The translations under genes and the position numbers were made by a program. The notes beneath the pieces are model-generated. The model was given only the letters and a program-made list of their open reading frames with translations. It had not been told where the DNA came from and did no database searches. Of a stretch of 64,000 bases of DNA, positions 1-12,485 are shown in pieces; within the stretch, counting starts at the first letter, position 1; each line of letters begins with the position of its first letter. The stretch covers positions 40,151,501 through 40,215,500 of the forward strand of contig CM073487.1 of NCBI GenBank assembly GCA_037074505.1, read 5' to 3'. The DNA comes from Albizia julibrissin. Its lineage: Eukaryota; Streptophyta; Magnoliopsida; Fabales; Fabaceae.

Positions 1-211
1 GTCTTAACAAAGTGATTTAGTGTGAAGGGATCAATATTGATCCCAACCAAGAAAAAAAAAAGCAAAAAAGAAAAAAAAGAAAAGGGAGTTTGCTTAGGTC
101 ACCCTCAATCTCTAGAGTGTAGGGTTATCAGTTCATCTCCCTCAAATGAGGGATGATTAGTGTAAGACAAATTAAATTAAAATGCTTAAAATCAAATTAG
201 AGTATACGTAC

Positions 212-2243
212 CTCTTGGACACCAACGCAGATTGTCCTTTCTTCCAAGTCACGCTCAGAAACTTTAGAATTACCTTCTTTATTCAGACATGACACAACAA
301 GGCCAGATGAAAAAGGTTTCACAGTCAAATCATCTGCAACCATGAACATGGTCGGCCTCTTCACATATCCATATGATGATTTGGTCGTGGACGATTGTTT
401 GGGGTCCCACAAGTTAACCGCTAGTGAATGCTGATCACCAGTAGTACATAGGTCACTTAGATAACAAGTTGATTTAGGATCACCCACATTGCTATCATAA
501 AGATGGAGCGGTGAAGGATGCATCACTTCACTAATGGGTAACATTTGTTTTTTCAACTTATATTGTGGAGCAAACTTAAGGTCGGCCAACATGTTATTCC
601 CTGAAATGAAATCAGTGGATTCAAAAGAAGCCAAACTGTTGTACAATGTGTCGATGCATCCCAAACCAGAATTTCCTAGTAAAACTCTCACCGCTGCTCC
701 TAGGGGGATTGCTAGGAAGCTAAGAAGCTGTTCCATGAAATCTTCATCAACTATAGCAAACAATACTTTGAACTTAGATTTTTCAATCATTATATTCAAC
801 TTCATCCTTCTATCCTTTCTGTCGAGTATCTCACTTGTATTCTTGAAGGCCGTGCCTTTTGGATTCTCAACGATTTGTTTCCTTCTTAGCAATGAATCTG
901 TAAGTACCGTACTTGAGACCAGCGAGCATCTGAGGAGGTTCATTACCTTCAGTCAAGAGCAAAAGGCATGAGAAGGTAAGAAATCTTTGTGCAGAAGGCA
1001 TTCATGGTTGAAGTATACCACTCTAGTGTTACAATTTTACCCTTATTAAATATAGAAAGAGAAGAAAAAGGTGAAAAATACATATTTATAAATGAGGGAA
1101 AAAATAAAAAAAAAATCTATCAATTTAGTTTATATTTATTGAGTTAACTGACTTTCCTTATAATTAGATAATTTAAACTTATAAATAAAACCAAAATGGT
1201 ATGATGTTCCAAGAAATACTATCAAATTGGAGCAACCTATTATGGTAGAATCATAGAAGACAACTCTAATATAAATAGCAAATTCACTAAAATCTAATAA
1301 CCGCACTGTAATATTACAACATGATTACCTCCTTTGGGTCAATATTAACAGCGAAATCCTCGATTTTATCTTTAGAACGTAGAGTCTCTAGCATGCACAA
1401 GGTTGAAGTCAGATTGAGAGGCATTACAAGTAAATCATCATAAACAACAAAAGACGCCTCCCTTACGTAGCCTTCCCCCGTATAACCTGGCCATATTTTG
1501 TGTCACATAATTTTGTTAACTTTGCAATAACAATAACAATAAGAAAGGCATAATGTTAATATATAGTATACTGCCTCTGGTCATAAATAAGACCTAATTG
1601 ACTTATTTGAAGATGTTAAGGATGCCAGTTAAGTTACTTTAAAATATTTATATTTATTATTTTTTTTTCAAACTATTTTACCTCAATTATAAAATGATGT
1701 ATAATCTTATAAAATACAACATATGATATGATTAGTACTTAAGGGAGTGTTACAAAATTGAGTAATTTTACCTCCACTTATGGTTCCGGTTAGCACGTGT
1801 GACAAACTCCTGCCACAATTGCATTTTTTATCGTTGAAGGTGCTCACCAGCTTATAGGATTGTCTACGGCAAAGGGACAGTTCACAAGAATAAAACTTGG
1901 TGGGCTCAGTGTCATCAATGTTGAGTTTGAGCCTTTGATTAGAAAGTTCCATTGAGTTCCTTGGCTGAAGCAACATTTGCTTACATGTCTCAGAATTCCA
2001 ATACTTGGAATCCAGATTACCCACACTTTGATACAAAGAGCTTATGCATCCCAACCTCAATGGCTTCATGATAGAATCCTTATCCACAAGTCTGGCAATA
2101 GTTCCCAGTGGCAGCGTCAGGAAGCTTGAAAGAACATCTACGAAATCCTTCCCTGCTTCAGCATAGAGCACTCTGTTTTCTTCTGTGTCCACAACAATTC
2201 TCACTGTAATTTGTTTCTGTGTTGCAGTTGAATTTGAACCCAT
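212..2243 (-). CDS. DUF674 family protein, copy A; 3' end lies outside the window
   Basis: Three exons can be joined without a stop: 2243-1772 (ATG at 2243), 1486-1329 and 946-212. All have GT donors and AG acceptors and the phases agree (1772 ends after codon position 1, and 1486 supplies the other two bases). They encode at least 455 residues. Exon 1 carries the DUF674 opening block (NRVLYAEAGKDFVDVLSSFL, then LPLGTIARL) and a C-x-C pair (KCNCG) near residue 140 that could be part of a metal-binding knuckle. Exon 2 carries GYVREASFVVYDDL. Exon 3 starts VMNLLRCSL and then repeats the whole block (FKVLFAIVDEDFMEQLLSFL, YGYVKRPTMFMVADDL), giving the two-unit layout of this plant-only family of unknown function. 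The last exon donor is GAG|GTACGT at 212. The short terminal exon seen in copies C and D is not found in bases 1-211, so it lies further left or has been lost. Introns 1 and 2 each hold a MITE-like insert. The domain assignment is strong; the function is unknown. Confidence 0.85.
1016..1201. repeat. MITE-like element in intron 2 of DUF674 copy A
   Basis: The segment begins TACCACTCTAGTG and ends with the reverse complement of TACCATTTTGGTTTTATTT, giving imperfect terminal inverted repeats on a 186-bp AT-rich, non-coding body. Related copies with the same TACCACT start and a CTTATAAATAA motif lie near 42995-43258 and 45779-46053, so this is a repeat family and not simply intron sequence. The superfamily is not settled; flanking TA on the left suggests a TA target. 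Confidence 0.55.
1569..1737. repeat. possible Stowaway-like MITE in intron 1 of DUF674 copy A
   Basis: Starts TACTGCCTCTGGTCATAAAT and ends AGTA, with an AT-rich non-coding interior lying wholly inside intron 1. The first bases resemble the CTCC/CTGCC-type ends of plant Stowaway elements, but the inverted repeat beyond TACT is poor. The call rests mainly on the start and on the intron position. Confidence 0.35.
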
Positions 2244-3713
2244 GGTATGGTGAAAATGGAAACTGAATCAAGAAACATGTGTAAAGTTTAAGAAAATATA
2301 CATAATAAGACATACTTGAGTAGGAAACTTGTAGAGTCACTCAGCGCATGTACAATGGTGTGGTGGCCAATACTCAATAACAATAAAAACAACATTAAAT
2401 AAACTAAATTAAAATTGTGTAAAACTGATTAATGAAAATAATCTCTAAATCTCAAACAAGTAGATTAAATAAGAAATCAGCCGTACATGACTTTAATCAA
2501 GCTCATCGCATCAAAACCAAAAATTCAGAGTTCAACAAATATTGAAAGAAAATGATGAACAGAATGAAAATACTGTCAGTGAATTTAACCGTGAGCAAAA
2601 TTAACAATGCGTGCTGAACAGCTCCCTTGCTTCGTAGTTCAATCGATTCCTCTCTCTCTCTCTCTCTTGCATAACACGACGTCACAGCACGTCAGGACCT
2701 TCCTCTGGCCAAGTTCACCTCCTTTGCTCTGGTCCAAACAGCGTCAGAAAGGAGAGTAAGAAAAAGATTCCCGTCAGCGTCTCCTCTCCCTCTGGTTGCA
2801 GCTGCTTCAAATCGACTATGGAAGAGGAAGTTGCTCCTTAGCTTGGAGAAGACGAAGATGATGATTGTTCCGAATCGTCCAGATCGGCTGCCTCTCCGTG
2901 AAAACGATGAACAGTCCAGAGATATGTCGCCTCCTCCCTTTCTGCTCGTGCCTTTTTCCCATTCAGGTCTCCCACTTACCTTTTCAATTCCCACAACGCT
3001 GTCGCCGCATGGGCTCCAGTTCGATGTTTCTTTTCAACGCATCCTAGGGTGTCGTTTTTAATTCCTTGACTGCAGGAAGATGTCACATCTAATGATTTAA
3101 AGGCTCCGTAAAACGGTGGAAAAACACCTTCACCTAGGGGTCGAAATAAAATTATTTTTAAGAACATATCTCATATAAATTATACTGAAAAATTAATTTA
3201 TACCGTTAATCTAAACATTTAAACAGACACTTCAAAGATCACCCTTCATTTGAACCCAAAACCACGTCCCCTAGAAAAGGAAAGAAGATAACATAAACTT
3301 TTTTTTCCTTTTTTAAACTTTGAATCCAAAACTTTAAATTTTTACTATGATAATTTTTTTTTTCTAAATCTATCTATTTATTTCTATTTTGTTTAAAACT
3401 GAAATATCTATACTCATCCCCAAATAATATATCAAATTGATATCTTACAAAATCTTAAAAGAATTTATTAAATTTTGCAATGACCATTCTCCAAATGTAC
3501 AAAAATATATCTCAAATCCAATTAAAAATGGGAATCATTAAAAGTTCAAGAAAATATATATAATAAGATATATTTGAACCTGAGAAGCGCATGTCCGTAA
3601 TTATTAATTAGTAATGGCTGGATTATTTGAACCTGATATGACTTATGGGCCTTCGTGACTCCTCGTTTGTGTTGTTTAAAATATGTGACTCGAAATCTTT
3701 GCTTGAATCAAAA
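2244..3713. other. intergenic; 5' flank of DUF674 copy A with a GC-richer island
   Basis: The first 450 bases upstream of copy A are AT-rich and contain a CT run (about 2652-2668) of the kind common in plant 5' flanks. From about 2690 to 3060 the base composition is clearly more GC-rich and codon-like than its surroundings, with short open frames on both strands, but no protein family was recognised. It could be a captured or orphaned exon. 3170-3700 is plain AT-rich DNA. Confidence 0.4.
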
Positions 3714-3870
3714 TTACTTATACGGTTTTTCTGTGCAGCCCAAAACTAGTGGGGATTTTAGGAAGCTATCGAGTTGGTCGACGATAGCTTCACGAACGAG
3801 AGCAAACAATATTTTCGGACTCGGTTTTGCTATCATTAGATTCAACTTCATCGTCCCAGAATCTTGATAA
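3714..3870 (-). pseudogene. DUF674 fragment (third-exon relic)
   Basis: On the minus strand the segment reads MKLNLMIAKPSPKILFALV and then DQLDSFLKSPL, followed directly by VLGCTEKPYK. This matches the start of the second DUF674 block in copies A and C (MKLNIMIEKSKFKVLFAIV; LLSFLxxPLGAAxRVL; GLGCxDxLYN). The stretch between the proline-leucine and the LGC motif is missing, so it carries an internal deletion of about 12 codons. Nothing coding follows on either side. It is a relic. Confidence 0.75.
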
Positions 3871-4497
3871 CCTGCGCCTTCACTCTCACTTCCTTTGGCC
3901 CAAAATTCATTATGGATACTCCTTGGACGCATTTCTTGTCCAATTAGATTCCTCAATTCATGCTATGTTGTTATTCAGATTAGATCGTCAAAAATTGGAG
4001 GGAAAAAAAGTCTCATATATCATATATTTTTTGGCATCTAAATATCAAAATGGAAAGTTCACTATGACAAATTCCCAATAATATTTTCCCTTTATTAAAA
4101 TTGTATATTCTCAACTAATAAATGGGGCCTCATTGTATAAAAAAGAGAATATTAATTCGAATTCTAAAAAATTGCACTTGTTGTCTCTAACCCTCCGGAG
4201 TGAAACCCTTATCAAATTGAGAAAAAAAAAATTATATAATCTCATGTCTTTAATTTTTTAAAATTTAACTTATAACAATTTCTTAGTGGTGAGAAGCACC
4301 GCAGCTACCTGGCATAGTTCTGCCGAATATGTGAATTGATTTCCATGTATTAATCACATAAATCATAATTACTTCACTTATCCTCTTGATTTAACAAAAA
4401 TAATTATTTAAAAAACATAACGAAATTTAATAATGACAATTTTCATGAAATTATTTTAGATTTAGAATAGGTGGGAATTGCAATTGCAAATTGCTTA

Positions 4498-4673
4498 GTG
4501 CTTGTTTGGAACAGCGGTTGAAAATTTCAATCGTGCTTATGAATTGTAATTCACGGAATACGAAGTAACTTTTACGGTCTACGAGATAAATATGTAGAAG
4601 AGATTTATCTCGATTTACGTGAATCGGGCTTATATAATAAGCCCGATTCAAATAAGCTCAAACAAACAAGCAC
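4498..4673. repeat. MITE of the GTGCTTGTTTGG family, TTA target duplication
   Basis: A 176-bp element starting GTGCTTGTTTGG and ending in its inverted counterpart (AAACAAACAAGCAC), flanked on both sides by TTA (4495-4497 and 4674-4676). A 3-bp TTA/TAA duplication is the hallmark of PIF/Harbinger-type insertions. Inside is a perfect palindrome around 4626-4646 (CGGGCTTATATAATAAGCCCG pattern). A close relative is at 17675-17868, and more distant ones at 53476, 56961, 57498 and 58937. Confidence 0.75.
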
Positions 4674-4849
4674 TTAATAGAAAATTGAAAAAGAATATAA
4701 AAACGATAAGTCGAGCCCCAGCATTATATAATTATTTATTCAATCACAAGCCATCACACTACTTCGATTGAACTACTTGTCAGTAGTAGTCACTTCTCTT
4801 CTTTGATGCTCGTACTTGATAACTTGTCTTCTTTAATATTTGATTAAAA

Positions 4850-5475
4850 AAAATTCAGACCATTTGTCAAAGCTGAAGTTGTGGAAGCTTTAAGGATGCT
4901 CAGAACCTGCAGTTGTTTACTTGATCAGTCTGATATATGAAAGGGGGAAAAATTGAAGCTAACATGCAAAAAAATATGATCATATCAAAGTTGATCAAAC
5001 GTACAGTTGTATAATTTGTCCACACAGACCAACCCAGAGTTTCGATTCAAAACTCTTTCTACAGCTTCTAGTGGGAATGTCAAGAAACTGAGAAGCTGGT
5101 CCATGTAATCTTCCTCAACTTGAGTAAACACTATCTTTGACTCTGACTTTGCCATCAATACCTTCATCTTCATCCCCCTAGAGCTCTCATTGCCTTGCAT
5201 TGTCTCTCAGTTATCTTGAACGATGTTTCCGAATTGGCAAGGTTGTGTTCCTTCCTTAACAATGAATCTGTGCGTGCCTTCTTCGAGATCAACATGCACT
5301 TGAGAAGGTCCAAAATCTTTGACAACATAATAAAAGCATCAGATTATCACAGATAAATAAAATAAGATTCATACTGATAAAATTAATATTTCCAGGATTT
5401 CACCTCATTTTGACTAAGAACCCCGATAGATTCCTGGGGTGGATCTTTCGAGCGTAGATTCTTTAGCTGACACAA
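4850..5475 (-). pseudogene. DUF674 pseudogene, copy B
   Basis: Pieces of three exons lie in the right order on the minus strand. About 5475-5400 is the end of exon 2 (NTLCQLKNLRSKD ... SQNEV). Exon 3 starts at 5316 after an AG (ILDLLKCMLISKKARTDSLL), continuing with the second block (KMKVLMAKSESKIVFTQVEE). Exon 4 starts at 4906 after GCAG (VLSILKASTTSALTNGL, then stop). A frameshift separates the first and second parts of exon 3, most of exon 3 downstream of LYN is missing, and exon 1 is absent. Sequence downstream (4730-4790) still matches the 3' flanks of copies C and D, showing that the duplication unit included flanking DNA. Confidence 0.8.
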
Positions 5476-5479
5476 TGTA

Positions 5480-7466
5480 TTGCTTGTAAATGTCATTCAA
5501 TACGTTGCACTCTTCAATTACATCGGATCCCACTCTCATGCATGCACAAGATATAGTACGATATTTTCAAGTTTGAATTTTCCTTCCTATTTTTTTTTAG
5601 TAATCTGCAAAGGGGCAGATTTAGTAATAACTATTTCATTTGGTTTAAAATATAAGAACTAAATACTTATTTTATATTTATCAAGAAGTTAGTTAAAAAT
5701 AGTTAAAAACCATAAATACGTAAGATATCTATTTTTTTTTCTCAATATACCTTTATTTATTAAAGGAATAAGCAAGAAAGATAACAAATATGAAAAAGTG
5801 GCACTTCCTTAAGCAAGCACCACAACTGCTACGTACTTTATATAGCATTTTACTTAGTAAGCACCACACAAAGTAATTTTTTTTCAAATCTTTCTTTCTC
5901 CCATGATTTGCTTTCATAAACTTTATCCTCTTAATCTCCACTCCTCATCTAACACGTGCCATCACTCCTTATCATCTTAATCTCAACATTTCCTAATTCT
6001 CCTCTTTTTATCACTCATTATCATCCCCACTTCGATTGGCACTTTCTCCCTATTCCTTTGTTCCATCACTTCTCACATTTCCTTCTCCTCCTCTTTTCAT
6101 TTTCGATACTTCCTCCTCATTTCCTTGGTCTCATTTCTTGCACCAAACCGACCCTACTCTTCCTCTCTTTTGGTCTCATTTCATTCTCCTTATAGTTTCA
6201 TTTCATCCTGTAAGTACGTACCCATTCAATTTTCTTTTTTTAAATTTTTTAAAGCTATGTGATGCACATTGTCTTCTTAACCACATTTTTTCTTTCTTTT
6301 TTTAATTAAATTTTTAAACATGCATGCAACTTTGTCTTTCTCTTTTTAAACATACACAACCTTTTTTCTTTTTCTCTTTTTAAAATTTTAAACATGCATG
6401 CAACTTTGTCTTTCTCTTTTTAAACATGCACAACCTTTTTTTCTTTTTCTCTTTTAAATTTTTAAACATACATGCAACTTTGTCTTTATCTTTTTCCTTT
6501 ATTAATTTTTTTCAAGTGTTATGCTTCAAGTTTCAGCTCATTTTATTCAAGCTTCTTATACATTGTAAAATTTTTTTTGAGCTTGCAAATCTAATTTTAT
6601 TAGTAGTTAATAGTTTAATTTTCTCAATATCTTTTATATTTAATTTAGTATAAAATCTGAAAAAAATATTCTCACTTTTATATGCTGAAAAATAAATGAG
6701 ATAAATTAAATGTCATTATATATAGGTTGTATGTGAAGATCTGTAGTAATTATAATTTTTAGTTGTTGTAATAATTGTTAACATTGACAAGTAGTATAAG
6801 TAAAATAATTATTTATTTTTAACACTTGTTTTTACTTAGTATTGATTTTGTTAATTAGTTATTTATTAATTTATATCATTTTAGAGTTATTTGATTGTGG
6901 TTTGTTTTTCCTCTTTTTTTTTTGTGGATATAAAAACGTGTTTAAAGTGTGTTATCAACTATATAATTACAAGGTTCTAAAAGAAAAATATAAGAAAAAA
7001 TTATTTTTTTAAAAAAATAATACTTTATGTGGCATTTCCTTAGAAAAGTTCCATAGGAAGTAAAAATTTAAAAAATATATATATAGAATTCCTGACTATA
7101 GTGTTTCTTTGAGAAAGCGTCACAAGAAGTCTCTCCTGTAGCCCTTCTTCAAGGAAGAGTCGCAGGAGGTGTTTTTTTTTCTAAAAAAAATATAGGAAGC
7201 ACCACAGCTTGAAATTAAGAATCAGGCGTAATACATAAGGCACCACAAAGAATGTTGTACATGCCAAGTATTCAATATTAATAAAGCAATAAATGACATA
7301 TATGTTGTGTTTGAGTGGCAGATTGTTGCCCATCCTGGCAATTTTGTTATGGAACAAAGTAAGAAATGGAAACCATGAAAAAAATATTCAATATGTGATG
7401 TATAGATGGATACTTGACTTGTTAAAAATGTAATAGTGGAATGCCAGGAATTGTACAAATGAATAC
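5480..7466. other. intergenic AT-rich DNA with hairpin-rich repeat ends
   Basis: No gene is recognised. Around 5796-5870 and again at 7028-7212 there are repeated short hairpin motifs built from a TTCCTT/AAGGAA core next to CACCACA or its variants. These look like the subterminal repeats of a CACTA-type or other DNA transposon whose interior has decayed. The stretch between is pyrimidine-rich on the plus strand (5950-6200) and then very AT-rich. Confidence 0.35.
6316..6500. repeat. tandem repeat, about 74-75 bp unit, about 2.5 copies
   Basis: The sequence ATGCAACTTTGTCTTTCTC preceded by AAACATGC recurs near 6318, 6392 and 6467, with a CTTTTT-rich tract between, giving a period near 75 bp. 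The third copy is slightly diverged and incomplete. It is non-coding. Confidence 0.7.
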
Positions 7467-7797
7467 CTCAACAGATGCTTCATCAAACTTGTGAATGATG
7501 TGCTCACAAACTAAGAATTTACTGACACTTAGGCTGGATCCAGGGAATTTCTTAGTGAATTGATTCATTTTGAGTTTAATTAACAGCTTCTTACCAACAA
7601 GATTTTCTAATTCCCTTGGGAATCTAGTTTTGTTGTCCTTCTAGAAACCACGTAAGTAAGATAAATTTATGAAAATATAGGTATAAGAGTATGGTCAGAG
7701 CTTAGTTTACCTCAGGCAGACTTAGCTTCAATTGTAACGCAATCATGTTCAATAATTGAACCACAAGTTGATCCCAGAAAAGTACAGAATAGGAGCC
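7467..7797 (-). pseudogene. RPA1-like (replication protein A large subunit-like) relic, 3' part
   Basis: Two exons on the minus strand. 7640-7467 encodes KDNKTRFPRELENLVGKKL and then LIKLKMNQFTKKFPGSSLSV, with donor GAG|GTATTC. The 3' part of the preceding exon, 7797-7711, encodes GSYSVLFWDQLVVQLLNM and ends GAG|GTAAAC. These match the C-terminal OB fold of plant replication protein A 70-kDa-like proteins, which bind single-stranded DNA (a xDDTGSxxFVLFD strand, then an FPxELxxLVGKK helix). The exon is cut at 7797/7801 by the CACTA element; its other half is at 15799-15829. Taking out the element and one 3-bp target copy rejoins DDS with GSYSVLFW in frame. No downstream exon was recognised. 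Confidence 0.75.
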
Positions 7798-8189
7798 TGA
7801 CACTACTACAAAAAAAAAGCATTTTACTTCCCTAAAATACGTGCCTATTTTAAAAAGGGAAGTAAAAAGCTAATATGATGGACATTTATGTAATTTCGGA
7901 GGGAAATTTTAAACTTTATGTGCCCCAAATCACATATAGGATGCCTAAAAGACTTCAAAAGTTGATATTTAGCACCAAGATAATTTTACCTACTTTAGGC
8001 GTCTCCAAAAAAATTGGGGACGCCTTAAACCCTGTCATGGCTGATAAGACAGCCATGATAGGTTCCTTTATGCTTCCCCAAAAATTCTTGAGGACGCATA
8101 AAGGTAGTTTAGGCATCCCCAAAAATGGTTGGGGACGCTTAAACTCCTCTCCCGTCAACCTCTTTTCTCTCTACGTTGTCACACTCTTC

Positions 8190-8510
8190 CTCACACACAC
8201 ACACACAGTCCCTCCCTCTCCTTCCTCACTCCCTCCCTCCCTTTCCTTCCTCACTCCGTCCCTCCATCCCTGTCACACTCTTCATCACACACACACATAC
8301 AGTCACTCTCTCCTCCATCCCTCCCTCTCCTTTCTCACTCCCTCCTTTGTCCCTCCCTCTCCTTCCTCCCTCCGTCCTCACACACACACACACACAGTCC
8401 TCCCTCTCCATCCACCTCTCTTCCAGAAACACACACACTCACAGTCCTTACTCCGTCCACTCCCTCTCCATTGTCACACACACACACAAAGGCCTCACTC
8501 CCTCCTCCGT
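8190..8510. repeat. low-complexity CA/CCCT-rich minisatellite inside the CACTA element
   Basis: Alternating (CA)n runs and TCCCTCCCTC/CTTCCTCACTCC blocks recur every 60-100 bases. They create long open frames on both strands that are compositional artefacts. Irregular unit lengths suggest replication-slippage growth. It lies just inside the subterminal repeat zone of the transposon. Confidence 0.75.
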
Positions 8511-9173
8511 CCCTCACGCTTACAAAGACGGCTATCTCGCAAGACGGAAGACACAAAACAACACTCAAATATTGACGCTTCCTTCAAATTCTTGATACAT
8601 AATTTAACTTATTTTCCTTTGTTATTAAATATATTAGAAATATTTGCCCTTTTGTTTTTTTTTCTAGAATTATATTTGTGTTATGAAGGATATTGCTAGT
8701 TTGATTGGATTAAGAGGAACCATTGGAATTATTGAAATATTAACTTACATAGGAATTATTTTTTTGAAATTATTGTTGTAGATATAGGAAACTCTATGAT
8801 TTTTGTCCAAATAGCTTGTTACTTATGACTTATGAGTTAGAGTGTTTATATGTGTGGAGAACCAAACCTATTCAACATCACAGCATAATATATATGCACA
8901 TGGCCTTATTATATCTTGTTTGTGCTATGCCCTTTTTATAGGACAATTTCATGAATATTCCTCTATTATAATTGCCTAAAACAGTTCCAAATTGCCTTAA
9001 TTAGTTAGTTTTATTAAAATTAAGCTGAAATGATTTGTTATTAGAATTTTTGGGTGTCTCTTGTTTAAGGGGAAATACTGCAAAAAAAATTTTAAAAAAA
9101 ATTATAATAAAAAGAAAACCCTAGAATTGTTCTAAGCTTGAGTGTTATTAGGAATGACTTAGGTGGCAATAAA

Positions 9174-12100
9174 ATGGATCATAGTTGGATGAATGCTTTG
9201 AGAACTAGTGAAGAATATGAGAATGAGATGGAAGAATTTATTGAATTTTCTAGAAAGAATGCTCCAACAAAAAATGAGAAGTATTTTTATCCTTGTGTCA
9301 ATTGTTTAAATGTGAGTCAGCAGGATGTTGAAGTTATTAGGGATCACCTACTTTGTGATGAAATAAATCTTCAATACACAAGGTGGATATGGCATGGTGA
9401 GGAAGTAAAAAATTTTCTGTCTCACAAGAAGGAAGTTTTTGATGTGATAGATGAAGACAGAATGAAGAAAATGATTAACGATGTTGAGGTAGAATCCATT
9501 GTATAGTCGCATGAATATGACAGCCTGCGGAGTGATGCAGAAACACCTTTGTACCCTAGGAGTAAGTATACACGGCTAACAAGAACATTGCATTTGGTCA
9601 ACTTAAAGGCAACTTGTTGGTGGACCGATAGCAGTTTCACATTGCTGCTTGAATTGTTGTGTGATATGTTTCTAGACGATAATGTATTTCCAAACCGTAT
9701 GTTTGACGCTAAGAAAATCTTCTCTACGATGGGTATGGAGTATAAAAAGATACACGCTGCCCTAATAACTGCGTATTGTACAGAAATGAGTATGAAGGCC
9801 TTAGTGAGTGTCCTAAGTGTAAAATGTCATGATACAAAGTGAAGAAAGATAGTGGTTGTGGCGAAGAGACAACTAAAAGGCAACCCTCAAAGGTGTTATT
9901 GTATCTTCCAATAATACTGTGATTTAAGCGGTTGTTTGCGAGTCCAACGAATGTAAAGAAGTTGATTTGGCATTTTGATGAGAGAATATCTGACGGAAAA
10001 TATCTTCAGCACCCAGCCGACTCTCCACAGTAGAAGAAAATAGATGAAATGTTCCCTCAATTTGGCAGTGAGCCGAGAAACCTTCGCCTTAGGCTTTGTA
10101 CAGATGGAATCAATCCGTATAGAACTCTTATTAGTACACATAGTTCGTGGCCAGTTCTCCTTGTAATATACAACTTACCTCCCTAAATATGTATGAAACG
10201 CAAGTATGTGATGCTTTCTATAATAACCTCTGGACCAAAACAGCCAAAGAGCGACATCGATGTGTATTTGACGCCTTTGATTGAGGACTTAAAGAAGTTG
10301 TAGAGAAAGGCGTAGATGTGTTTGATGAATATAAGAAGGAGCCTTTCAAGCTACGTGTAATGATTTTCACCATGATAAATGACTTCCCTGCATACATGAA
10401 TTTGTCAGGGTACAGTGTGAAGGGTCATAAAGCATGTCTGATCTTGAAGCAGACACACTTCCATCAAGTTAAGCATGAAAAAAAAACAATCTACATTGGT
10501 CATAAGATGTTTCTTCATCGGTTCCACCCGTATCATAGGTTAAGAAAGTGTTTTAACGGCTTACCAGAACATGGGATAGCTTCAAAGGCATTAACCAGGG
10601 AGGAAGTTTATAGTCGGGTAGAACATATCAATATCACCTTTGGTAAGAATCAGAGGACTACGAGTGAGAAAAACATATGGACTAAGAGATCAATTTTCTT
10701 TGATCTTCCATATTGGCGTATGCTTGATGTAATACACAGTATTGATGTGATGCATGTGGAGAAAAACATTTGTGATAGTCTTATCAGTACACTTTTGCAC
10801 ATACCATGGAAGACTAAGGATGAAATCAGTGCAAGACTAGACCTTCTTGATATGGGAATAAGAGAACGGTTACATCTACAACTAAGAGATGATGGCCAGA
10901 GGGCATACATGGAGTCAACAACGCATATACTATCAAAACTGGAGAAAAGAAGTTTGTGTGGGTGTCTGCATGAAATTAAGGTGCCACAGGGGTATTCTTC
11001 TAATGTGAGAATGTGTGTCTTAATGGACGATTTGAAATTAGTAGGAATGAAGTCCCATGATTATCATGTGTTGTTGCAACAACTATTACCAGTAGCCATT
11101 AAAGGCATTATGAAGGATGAAGTGTGAACTACTGTAACAAGATTGTGTGTTTTCTTTAATGTTATTTGTAACAAAGTCATTGACATTGAACATTTGGATA
11201 AACTGGAAAATGAGGGTTATATTATTTTGTCCCAACTAGAGATGCATTTTCCTCCTTCATTTTTTGATATCATGGTACATTTGATAGTTCATTTAGTAAG
11301 GGAGGTAAGGCTTTGTGGTCCAGTTTACCTGAGGTGTATGTACCATTTTGAGTGATTCATGAAGATCTTAAAAGGGTATTCTAAAAATCCTTATAGACCT
11401 GAAGCCTCAATAGTTGAGTGATATATAGTTGAAGAGGCAAAGGATTTTTGTAAAGATTATCTATCATGGAGGAAGGAACAATCTCGGCATGAAGAGGGGA
11501 GAAACAAGGGAACACGAGGTCTGAAAGTGAAGAATGTGCCTCGTGAAAAGGTGTTGCAAGCACCCTTGTATATCTTGAATAATATGGAAGAAGTTCAACC
11601 GTACATAGATAAACACAAAAATAGTTTGAAAAACATGAATCCAAAGAAGAGTGACATACAGATAACTGTTGAGCAAAACAAGACATTCATAGCGTGGTTT
11701 GATGAGAAGGTTTCGCATGAGACCAGTGTGTCTGAGACAATTGAGTGGCTAGCTTATGGGCCTTCATTTCAGGTTATTACTTAGACTGGTTATGATATGA
11801 ACGGGTATTCTTTCTACATAAAAGATCAAGATGACAGAAGTACCATGTAAAATAATAGGGTGATGGTAGAAGCTGAAGCCATGCACGTTTCTAGTTCTAA
11901 AGACAAAAATCTTATATTAGCATATATGGCTTATTATAGAGTTATAGAAGAAATATGGGAGATAACCTGCAACAAGTTCAAAGTTGCTTTATTCAAATGT
12001 AAGTGGGTTAGCAATACTTTTATAGTAATAGATCAACAATTTGGATTTGTCTCAGTCGATCTTTGAAGATTGGTTATAGAGATAAGCCTTTCATTTTAGC

Positions 12101-12336
12101 AAGTTAGGCAAAGTAAGTGTTTTATGTCACAGATCCTGCAAATAAAAATATATCAATTATACTTCAAAGTAAAAAATAGAAGTATGGTGATCCAACCTTC
12201 AACCTTGACGACACACCACCTTTCACAACTAATCCACCTAGAGCAAGTGAAGTAGAATTGATAGATGATGAAGAATATGCTGCAAGAAATGATCATTGTG
12301 AAGGGACATGGGAAACAATATAGAGTAAGACATTTA
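9174..12336 (+). pseudogene. TNP2-like CACTA transposase, decayed
   Basis: The start ATG at 9174 gives MDHSWMNALRTSEEYENEM, the transposase-associated domain found at the N-terminus of plant CACTA transposases, with YPCVNCLN and a C-terminal IRWIWHGE-like end. A TAG at about 9504-9506 interrupts it. The core TNP2 domain follows in several frames: a KIFSTMGMEYKKIHA segment near 9710-9760, and a long open stretch at 10318-11127 with LPYWRMLDVIHSIDVMHVEK and ICDSLISTLLHI. 11143-11355 resembles the DUF4218 block (LEMHFPPSFFDIMVHLIVHL) and 11860-12066 the DUF4216 block (FKCKWVSNTFIVIDQQFG). At least five breaks are needed to read through. In intact relatives this protein cuts at the element ends in the nucleus. 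Confidence 0.88.
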
Positions 12337-12485
12337 CTTGAAAATTATTTACCTCTCTCATAATGATTTTTTTCTTAAAGTATAAAATAGTATTGTGTGC
12401 TTTTTTCCTTAATCATACTTAGATTTTTCAATTATTTTGGAATTTATGTACTTCTCTGACAGTGATTTTTGTGTAAATAGGAATA

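Noticed and set aside
7875..8699. Long open frames on both strands over the CA/CCCT-rich tract
   Set aside because: They are caused by simple-sequence composition (His/Thr/Ser/Pro or Val/Cys/Gly runs) inside the CACTA element and carry no domain.
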